From: JBMNCR01 sp049366695 | GTDB lineage: Bacteria > Bacillota > Clostridia > Eubacteriales > Alkalibacteraceae | Length of the DNA: 13,257 nucleotides | Direction of reading: 5' to 3' | Assembly: GCA_049366695.1 (NCBI GenBank) | Contig: JBMNCR010000039.1 | Coordinates: forward strand, 1 to 13,257 | Shown here: positions 7,162-12,746 of the stretch, in pieces | Layout of the letters: every line of letters starts with the position of its first letter | Position numbering within the stretch: the stretch's first letter is position 1 | The notes under the pieces: generated by a model | Database searches by the model: none | Told to the model about the DNA's origin: nothing | Seen by the model: the letters and a program-made list of their open reading frames with translations, nothing else | Made by a program: the position numbers and the translations under genes

Positions 7162-9343
7162 CTAAATTATTAACACCCTTTCTGATACCAATGCCCTTTT
7201 GTTGCAATCTTTTAATAACAAATTCCGCCTCATTTTCATTAGTGTTTGTCAAAAGCAAACAAAGGTTATCGTTCTTCCCTATCCCTAAATAATCATGTTG
7301 GCGTAACATTGGCACTATAATATCATTTAGTTGCTTCAAAGATTTTTCTTTATTATTAATTTCTAAAATATAATAATCTGCCAAATTCATATCGGAGCCA
7401 TTTTTTTTAATCTCATAAATCTTCTGAAAAGATTTTTGTGTAAGAATACTAGTCCCTTCTAAATACCTACTCAACCGACTTTCATCAATATATTGATTAG
7501 CTCTATGCATAGCCTGTGCAATTAAATTCAATAGAACTGTAAATAAATTCATATGATAGAGTGTTGTATTTTCAAATGGAAGAGGCCAAATTATTACAAT
7601 AGACTCTAAAACATCCTCATGATATACACCTCCCGCCATAGACGGTTTATTACTATCCATAGAACGATTAATATAAACTTTATTTTTTAGTATTTCTTCA
7701 TATACTTCTTGTAATGATTCTAATTTAATGGATTTAGGTACCTCATACGCCAAATCTACTGACGATGCTGTTAAACGTGCATAAGAGCTTCCTTTATCTA
7801 CATTATATATTACTACATTTTCGCTACCCATGATCTGCGTAACTACATCCACAGCAGCAAACATAATTTTATCTGGCTCTAAGTCATCTAATTTCGTAAC
7901 AATAGAATATATCCTACCAAAACTATCTTTATAATTAATTAAACGATTTTCAAATATCTTTTTAAGACGTATATTACTATCATTAATTTCTTTTATTTCT
8001 GCAAGCTCAGCTTCTAAATATTTGATATTTTCTTCTTTGTCATCATTGGATTGTTTGTAACGATCCCTTATATAACCTATTCCCATTCCAATAATTAATA
8101 ATTGGAGCATCCACACATATGTATTATAATCCACTACTATATTTGTAATAAAAATACCCTTTCCGATTATGCCTATCTTACCTGCTAAACACAGTAATAA
8201 TGCAGTGATTGTCTGTCCCTTACCATAAATAATTGCAATAAATACAACAAACAATAAATATAAATCAATAGCTTGCATATATGTAGAAGTACCTGTCCAA
8301 ATAACAAGTACATGTACTACTAAAAAAACAAAAATAGTTTCAAGATATGGAAAAAACCATCCAAAAATCGATTGCAGATTCTTTCCTATTCTGCCAAAAT
8401 GATATCCTTCCTTTTTAGTTGTATCTAATAATTCATTCTCCTTTAATTCCTCGACATACTGCTTAAAACCGTCTCTAAAAGAGTATTTTATTGAAAATCC
8501 TAATTCTTTGATAGCTAATTCATTAGAAAATTCTGCTATTGACTGTGTAGAATCTTTAATAATTTTTACTTTATTGTTTTTCCTAAGCAAAATATTCATC
8601 ATCTTTAAAACTTGATATTCTGTTACAGCTTTTCCAGAGCAAATATTATATATATTATGAGGAATTTCTTTATTTGAAATAGTCCTAAAAACTGCCTCTA
8701 CGACATCAAAAACATGTATGCAATCGTGTTTCTTATTAGAATAAACATCAGAAATTTCCTCTTTGGATATTTCTAGACAAAGTCTTGTAATATCACTCTG
8801 TTCATCAATTCTATCATTAAAAAACCCATATACTTCGGAACACCTTAATATTACAACTTCCATACCATTTTCTCTTGCATAACGAAGTGCAATATCTTCT
8901 CCATTCTTAATAGTCATAGTTTTAAGAACAGTAGGATTCGCAGGTGAATCCTCATTTATTAAACCAGATTGAGCCTCATCATATACATCAGTTTGCGATA
9001 AATATACAAACCTCTTTACTCCTGCTTTTACAGCACTAATTAACATGTTATTTAATCCAGCAATATAAGTAACAGCATCACTTTGATTTTTCCATGTAAA
9101 ATTAGGATCTAACGCCCCTGTATATATAACCACATCTGACTTAGCACTCTCTAATATGTAATGAATATTATCATTATCGTACTCAAAAGAATAATCTTCT
9201 ATAACTCCATTATGTTTTTTTCCATCTTTTATTTTGTTTCCAGTAATCACAAATGTTTCACATGCTTCTTTCTTTAATCTTGCAACCAGTGATTCTACAA
9301 ATAATCCATATGCTCCCACAACTATAGCTTTAATAAATCTCAC
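7151..9343 (-). CDS. pelD: PelD-type c-di-GMP receptor with N-terminal epimerase-like (extended SDR) domain
   Basis: 730 aa. Residues 1-300 resemble NAD-dependent sugar epimerases: a glycine loop VVGAYGLFVE (8-17), RFVYLSQTDVYDE (111-123) and ILRCSEVYG (165-173). The usual catalytic Tyr of Y-x-x-x-K is Thr (T142 to K146), and the third loop glycine is replaced by Val, so activity is doubtful. Four membrane helices (about 329-425), a coiled coil (about 432-470), a GAF-like domain (about 475-620) and a GGDEF-like domain (about 625-730) follow; this second half is the PelD layout. The GGDEF signature is degenerate (KNDNL, 690-694), so no cyclase activity is expected. The c-di-GMP-binding I-site R-x-x-D is intact five residues upstream (R681-QH-D684), which is how PelD senses the messenger to switch on Pel synthesis. 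The GTG start shares GTGA with the stop of the DUF2304 gene, so it is translationally coupled. Confidence 0.87.
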   Translation of the reverse strand: MRFIKAIVVGAYGLFVESLVARLKKEACETFVITGNKIKDGKKHNGVIEDYSFEYDNDNIHYILESAKSDVVIYTGALDPNFTWKNQSDAVTYIAGLNNMLISAVKAGVKRFVYLSQTDVYDEAQSGLINEDSPANPTVLKTMTIKNGEDIALRYARENGMEVVILRCSEVYGFFNDRIDEQSDITRLCLEISKEEISDVYSNKKHDCIHVFDVVEAVFRTISNKEIPHNIYNICSGKAVTEYQVLKMMNILLRKNNKVKIIKDSTQSIAEFSNELAIKELGFSIKYSFRDGFKQYVEELKENELLDTTKKEGYHFGRIGKNLQSIFGWFFPYLETIFVFLVVHVLVIWTGTSTYMQAIDLYLLFVVFIAIIYGKGQTITALLLCLAGKIGIIGKGIFITNIVVDYNTYVWMLQLLIIGMGIGYIRDRYKQSNDDKEENIKYLEAELAEIKEINDSNIRLKKIFENRLINYKDSFGRIYSIVTKLDDLEPDKIMFAAVDVVTQIMGSENVVIYNVDKGSSYARLTASSVDLAYEVPKSIKLESLQEVYEEILKNKVYINRSMDSNKPSMAGGVYHEDVLESIVIIWPLPFENTTLYHMNLFTVLLNLIAQAMHRANQYIDESRLSRYLEGTSILTQKSFQKIYEIKKNGSDMNLADYYILEINNKEKSLKQLNDIIVPMLRQHDYLGIGKNDNLCLLLTNTNENEAEFVIKRLQQKGIGIRKGVNNLDGK

Positions 9344-9810
9344 CCCCTACATCTTTCGTATTGTCCTTTTGAAACTGTATAGGTTTGTGCAGCTTCAAGT
9401 GAATCAATCGCCTCACTCCCCATATTTCTTTCTTGATAAATTTTCAATTGCATCTGTTCTATTACTTTTTTGTTTTCAACTAATTCTTTTCTCAAAATAG
9501 AAACTTCCATAGCCGTTTCCTGCAATTTAGCTGACAATTCGGAGTTAATAATGGTATTCTTTAATACAATTAATAGTAAAATAATTATGGCAACTGTAAA
9601 AATAAATGCAGGTGGATATGTAATCATAAAAAAATCTGATAATTTAACAACAACTCTTGGGAACAATCCAGCTAATATTATAATAAACCCAATACACATC
9701 CATAATATTGCATTTGATTCATTTAATCTCTTTTTCACTAAAAACCTAAGAATTGCACCAATTAAACAAATTCCTAATAAAACAATAGTGACATAGACTG
9801 CATAAAACAC
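9340..9810 (-). CDS. DUF2304 small membrane protein (GacJ-like)
   Basis: 156 aa. Three hydrophobic helices (about 3-23, 36-52, 68-88) are followed by a coiled coil (about 92-130) and a polar tail. The RLNESNAILWM segment (29-39), the Pro-containing end of helix 2 (AGLFPRVV, 47-54) and the YPPAFIFTVAIIILLL segment (65-80) match what I know of DUF2304. In Streptococcus pyogenes the DUF2304 protein GacJ binds the polyprenyl-phosphate-GlcNAc synthase GacI and stimulates it, so the likely partner here is the GT2 at 2571-1837. It is the first gene of the operon, far from that GT2. The start is GTG at 9810 with AGAGG eight nt upstream; the first in-frame ATG would need a much shorter protein. Confidence 0.85.
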   Translation of the reverse strand: MFYAVYVTIVLLGICLIGAILRFLVKKRLNESNAILWMCIGFIIILAGLFPRVVVKLSDFFMITYPPAFIFTVAIIILLLIVLKNTIINSELSAKLQETAMEVSILRKELVENKKVIEQMQLKIYQERNMGSEAIDSLEAAQTYTVSKGQYERCRG

Positions 9811-10218
9811 AATATATTCCTCTTTCCATATTTATGTATTTTAAAACAATATAAAGAATCGATATATATTCTACTGATAAATTCCACGAAATTTCTCGTA
9901 AAACCAAGTGAATGAAATGAACTTCTGAGATTATAAATATATGATATAAAATAACGTGAACTAAACAGAAGTTTTTCTATTAAGTCCATCCCATCAATAA
10001 CATATATAGTATTAATTTCATCCAGCAAAATAATATGGCAACTACATTTATAAATTGAATATTACAATCTCTTTGTCTATTTCAGTTACTATAGACATCG
10101 CTACAAATTTTCATATTTTTTCTATAAACACTGACATATATAATACATTTAAATATTTTATAGTTTTTAATATTTTGAATTTAATACAAAATAAATTCTT
10201 CAATATAAAAAACATTAA
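9811..10218 (-). promoter_or_regulatory. Long leader of the pel operon between riboswitch and first gene
   Basis: About 400 nt of AT-rich sequence with no convincing gene and no classical terminator (no GC stem followed by a U run). It contains several imperfect stems: a 7-bp stem GAATTTA/TAAATTC at about 10199-10178, the hairpin at 10133-10083, and an 8-bp inverted repeat AACTTCTG/CAGAAGTT with arms near 9973-9966 and 9927-9920. An open frame from about 10028 to 9774 overlaps the DUF2304 start but has only a TTG start, lacks a binding site and looks like nothing known. How the riboswitch controls expression across such a distance is not visible. Confidence 0.5.
10083..10133 (-). promoter_or_regulatory. 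Imperfect hairpin in the pel leader
   Basis: Minus-strand RNA can pair CAGU with ACUG and UAUAGA with UCUAUA around a symmetrical 3x3 internal loop, leaving a 25-nt apical loop. It lies between the riboswitch and the first gene. No U tract follows, so it does not look like a terminator. A role in RNA stability or anti-termination is possible but unsupported. Confidence 0.35.
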
Positions 10219-10346
10219 ATATTTTTGTGGCTGGACTATCATAGTACTCATATAATGATAATAAATAATGGTATTTTACCAAATGTTATTTTACCTTAGA
10301 CTCTTAGCTTTGCGCCCCTAACTTTCATTAGGTTTGCCCTAAATAT
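10219..10346 (-). promoter_or_regulatory. c-di-GMP-I (GEMM-I) riboswitch
   Basis: On the minus strand the class I cyclic di-GMP aptamer core is clear. GGGCAAACC (10339-10331) is followed by a 5-bp stem CCUAA/UUAGG closing a loop with the GAAA tetraloop (10326-10323), then CGCAAAGC (10314-10307), GUCUAAGG (10301-10294) and UAUGAUAGUCCAGCC (10243-10229). A 6-bp closing helix AUAUUU/AAAUAU (10346-10341 with 10224-10219) fits P1. The P3 arm carries about 47 extra nt (10292-10246) that can form their own hairpin. It starts within about 10 nt of the expected transcription start and lies on the strand of the pel operon, so it should make pel mRNA responsive to c-di-GMP. Whether it turns genes on or off cannot be read, as no expression platform is obvious. 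Confidence 0.92.
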
Positions 10347-10361
10347 GTACATATATTAAAT

Positions 10362-10390
10362 ATTATATTTAAGCAAATTTTATTTGTCAA
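10362..10390 (-). promoter_or_regulatory. Consensus sigma-A promoter of the pel operon
   Basis: TTGACA (10390-10385), a 17-bp spacer and TATAAT (10367-10362) form a perfect vegetative promoter on the minus strand. Transcription should begin near 10355, just ahead of the riboswitch P1 helix. Because basal initiation should be strong, control is likely exerted after initiation. Confidence 0.9.
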
Positions 10391-10429
10391 TACATAATTC
10401 ATAGTTATTCGACCTAATATATCATATTT

Positions 10430-10474
10430 GTTATAAATAAGTTCGAATTCTATGATTATTAACTATTTTATAAC
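10430..10474. repeat. Imperfect 14-bp inverted repeat between the cyclase gene and the pel promoter
   Basis: GTTATAAATAAGTT (10430-10443) and AACTATTTTATAAC (10461-10474) pair at 12 of 14 positions across a 17-nt centre. It begins about 32 nt past the cyclase stop codon and about 40 bp upstream of the pel -35 box. It could end the cyclase transcript (no U run follows, so weak) or be a regulator site for pel. Confidence 0.45.
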
Positions 10475-10505
10475 TTCGTAACAACCTAATTATTACATTT
10501 TCTTT

Positions 10506-11603
10506 CTAAATTTGAAATCTATTTTTACCATTTTTTTTAGCTTTATAAAGTTTTTCATCTGTAATCCGAATAAAATCATTAATACTTTCTCCAGAAAATT
10601 GGCTAATGCCACCACTCAAAGTTACATAAGTATTGATTTGATATTTAATATCACTTATTGTGTATTGTATTTCTTTAGAAATATTTTGTGCAGATTGCAA
10701 AGTAGTATCAGGCATAATAATAATAAATTCTTCACCACCATAGCGTCCAACGAAATCAGTAGGTTTAACACAATTATTTATTGCATCAGATATCTTTGTA
10801 ATTACTTCATCACCCATTAAATGACCATAATTATCGTTAACTTTTTTGAAATTATCAATATCTAATAAAATAAGATTTAAAGGATTTCCAGAATTTAAAG
10901 CATTCTCGATTTCTTTACTCAAAATTTTATGCGATGTGACATGATTAAATAATCCAGTCATAGAATCTCTTTTAACGTGTTCTTGAAGTACAATATTCTT
11001 CTCTTGAATAATTTTATTATTTAAAAAAGATGACAACTTCATCTTTAATACCATTCTTGATTGTAACCATGCAAAGATATTAAATATCAGAGCATTTTGT
11101 CTTATTACAAATATTACATCAGCATTTTCTTGGTAATATGGCAGTAAAAAATAAAAAACACAATATTCTAATGAAAGCAAAAGTAAACTTTCTTTAGGAA
11201 CTATTTCAATTACAAGCGTTACACATAATACAGCCATTAAATACATATGTATTAAATCCGTCTCTGATTGAGAAACCAAAGCCAAAAAAATACCAAATAT
11301 TATTACTATCAGTGCATAACTATACTGCACAGTTTTAGCTAAATGAATATTAATCATGTCAATTCTAATATTTACAATAATAATAATTGGGATTATAAAA
11401 AAATTTGCAATAACAAAACTAGAAACAACTTTACTCGAATTAAAATAACATCCAATAATAAAATAAATAATAAATTCAATAAAAAACAACACAATTGATA
11501 ATCTAGTAATTCGAGCAAAATTATCTTTTATTATTTGTCTTTCAAATTCAGTTTTATATTCCTTAGGAATTTTAGTAGATATGCTTTTCCAATATTTTTT
11601 CAT
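10506..11603 (-). CDS. Membrane-bound diguanylate cyclase (GGEEF)
   Basis: 365 aa. About six membrane helices fill residues 33-182; I do not recognise the sensor type. A short helical linker (about 190-212) leads to a complete GGDEF domain (about 213-365). It has DSMTGLFN (213-220), LLDIDNFKKVNDNYGHLMGD (246-265), the active site RYGGEEF (287-293) and the KLYKAKKNGKN end (351-361). It should make c-di-GMP from two GTP at the inner face of the membrane. The inhibitory I-site five residues before GGEEF reads KPTD (280-283) instead of R-x-x-D, so product inhibition may be weak or absent. The ATG has a poor binding site (GAGAA) and overlaps the stop of a 28-codon upstream ORF. The gene lies directly upstream of the c-di-GMP-controlled pel operon, making it a likely dedicated source of the signal. 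Confidence 0.93.
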   Translation of the reverse strand: MKKYWKSISTKIPKEYKTEFERQIIKDNFARITRLSIVLFFIEFIIYFIIGCYFNSSKVVSSFVIANFFIIPIIIIVNIRIDMINIHLAKTVQYSYALIVIIFGIFLALVSQSETDLIHMYLMAVLCVTLVIEIVPKESLLLLSLEYCVFYFLLPYYQENADVIFVIRQNALIFNIFAWLQSRMVLKMKLSSFLNNKIIQEKNIVLQEHVKRDSMTGLFNHVTSHKILSKEIENALNSGNPLNLILLDIDNFKKVNDNYGHLMGDEVITKISDAINNCVKPTDFVGRYGGEEFIIIMPDTTLQSAQNISKEIQYTISDIKYQINTYVTLSGGISQFSGESINDFIRITDEKLYKAKKNGKNRFQI

Positions 11604-11686
11604 ACTATTCTCATTAAAAAAAACTCAAAAAATAAATTTACAATATCACATATCCAAGATCGTTTAAATCTTAATGTAGTTATCAT
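11600..11686 (-). CDS. Small upstream ORF (28 aa) overlapping the diguanylate cyclase start
   Basis: The ATG at 11686-11684 follows AAGGAG (11702-11697) at a 10-nt spacing, a much better site than the one before the cyclase. The peptide begins MITTLRFKRSW and continues with a Phe-rich stretch. Its TGA lies inside the cyclase start as ATGA, the usual arrangement for coupled translation. A run of eight T residues (11623-11616) lies near its end; one extra T would place this ORF in frame with the cyclase and give a 28-residue longer protein. It may be a leader peptide, part of the true cyclase N-terminus, or chance. Confidence 0.45.
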   Translation of the reverse strand: MITTLRFKRSWICDIVNLFFEFFLMRIV

Positions 11687-11905
11687 ATTTGCAAATCTCC
11701 TTATAGACGCATTTTTGTATACTTATATTATTTTAATAATAATATTTCGATAAGTATTTTAACTGGTTACTAATCTATACTCCCTTTGTTTTTCTTTTTC
11801 TTAAACCGATATAAAAAATATCTTTCTGTAATATTTATATCTACGCAAACATCAATAATATCGGCTGTTTCATCATCATATGATTATGTACAGTATACTT
11901 GAAAA
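11687..11905. other. Intergenic stretch, possibly decayed coding DNA
   Basis: No complete gene. On the minus strand an open frame without a start codon runs from 11883 to the TAG at 11772-11770 and encodes a peptide starting SYDDETADIIDVCVDI and ending in a Lys-rich tail; it may be the end of a broken gene, but I do not recognise it. The promoter of the cyclase should lie here. A weak candidate is TTATCG-17-TAATAT near 11752-11724. Confidence 0.3.
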
Positions 11906-12270
11906 TTATAGAACACCAAAAAACATTCCAGATAAATATAGAACCAACCATATAAGCCAAACTATTAAACTAAATTTATGAAACTTAAATTTCATATTTT
12001 CATCATTTTTAATTAATACAACCGTCGCCCATAATGCATGAAAAAGATTAATACAATTGCAAGAAGTCCGGTTATCCCATGAAAGTTAAGTACAAATGAA
12101 GTATCCGACATTATACTCATTAGACTTGTTCCAATTGTATCAAATGAAAGACCTATCTAAAAAATAATTAAATGCCATTTATTTAATTCTCCTTGTATCT
12201 TTTCACTCTAAACACCCACTGTATAAAAAACCAGAGCTAAAGTTATAGTAACAATTGCATAAATAAGCAT
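11906..12270 (-). pseudogene. hsmA: HsmA-family small membrane protein, broken by two stops and a frameshift
   Basis: The ATG at 12270 has GGAGGT (12284-12279) 8 nt upstream. Reading through gives MLIYAIVTITLALVFYTVGV, TAG, SEKIQGELNKWHLIIF, TAG, then IGLSFDTIGTSLMSIM, NFHGITGLLAIVL, a one-base deletion near 12040-12050, and LFHALWATVVLIKNDE, FHKFSLIVWLIWLVLYLSG, FFGVL and a stop. Restored, this is a 121-residue protein with four hydrophobic segments that matches my memory of the HsmA (TIGR03987) family. Both internal stops (12210-12208 and 12159-12157) sit where Trp is expected, as TGG to TAG changes. TAG is a true stop elsewhere here, for example at the end of the cyclase gene, so this is decay and not recoding. 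The preserved start region suggests recent inactivation. Confidence 0.83.
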
Positions 12271-12633
12271 AAATTTTAACCTCCAAATTTAAATATTGAT
12301 TTAAATAACTACTATTTAACAATATCCAAGTAAAACTTAAATCTTGTATCAAAATATATATTTTATTAAGAAATATCATACTGTATCATTTGATTCCTTC
12401 TCTTTTTTTTTCCGTATAATAATATCTTCTATTTATATTATACCAATATTCGACAATATACAATTTTTAATTCTTTTATCACTGCTTATTATTTCTTAAT
12501 CATTAAAATTTCCATAGGAAATATAGTATGGTAAAATTATATGATATATTTATTTTGAGTATAATAATTATAAAATGCACAAATATATGGCATCATAATT
12601 TGTAAGGTGTTTTTAAATATACTTAAAAATCGA
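12271..12633. other. Intergenic region between the hsmA pseudogene and the nitroreductase gene
   Basis: Very AT-rich, without a convincing gene. On the minus strand there is a possible TATAAT (12442-12437), with only a poor -35 at 15 bp, followed by AAGGA (12399-12395) and a seven-codon ORF (12389-12366, MIQYDIS). This could be a leader peptide or the stub of a lost gene. On the plus strand a 26-codon ORF (12528-12608) with AGGAA upstream is probably chance. Confidence 0.4.
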
Positions 12634-12662
12634 TTGGAATGTCTTATAGCTAAATTTATTAA
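12634..12662 (+). promoter_or_regulatory. Candidate promoter of the nitroreductase gene
   Basis: TTGGAA (12634-12639), a 17-bp spacer and TATTAA (12657-12662) give a plausible but imperfect sigma-A promoter. A perfect TATAAT at 12707-12712 is an alternative -10, but it has no good -35 box; its -35 region overlaps the inverted repeat just downstream. Confidence 0.4.
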
Positions 12663-12678
12663 ATATATTCAACAATCT

Positions 12679-12699
12679 TTATCATAATATATCTGATAA
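12679..12699. promoter_or_regulatory. Candidate operator, inverted repeat TTATCA-N9-TGATAA
   Basis: A perfect 6-bp inverted repeat with a 9-bp centre lies between two possible -10 boxes upstream of the nitroreductase gene. The size and position suit a dimeric repressor of the MarR/HxlR or TetR sort, which often control such flavoproteins. No regulator gene is in view, and short dyads are common in AT-rich DNA. Confidence 0.4.
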
Positions 12700-12746
12700 T
12701 AATAAATATAATACTAGAATTCTAATTAACTAAGGAGATGAAACTA

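Noticed and set aside
9774..10028. 84-codon minus-strand open frame in the pel leader, overlapping the DUF2304 start
   Set aside because: It has only a TTG start, no ribosome binding site, a composition like translated AT-rich noncoding DNA, and overlaps the well-supported DUF2304 gene.
10178..10199. GAATTTA/TAAATTC stem considered as the riboswitch terminator
   Set aside because: The stem is pure AU apart from the closing pair and is followed by A-rich sequence with no U run on the minus strand.
10055..10255. 66-codon plus-strand open frame (Ile/Phe/Asn-rich)
   Set aside because: It lies antisense to the riboswitch and leader, has no binding site, and low-complexity content typical of AT-rich noncoding DNA.
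11535..11753. 72-codon plus-strand open frame
   Set aside because: Antisense to the start of the cyclase gene and its upstream ORF; no binding site and no recognisable family.
11770..11883. Start-less minus-strand open frame with an acidic beginning and Lys-rich end
   Set aside because: It looks somewhat protein-like but has no start, no family I recognise and a stop just upstream; kept only as a possible gene remnant in the intergenic entry.
12528..12608. 26-codon plus-strand ORF with AGGAA upstream
   Set aside because: Short, hydrophobic by base composition, weak binding site, no context to support it.
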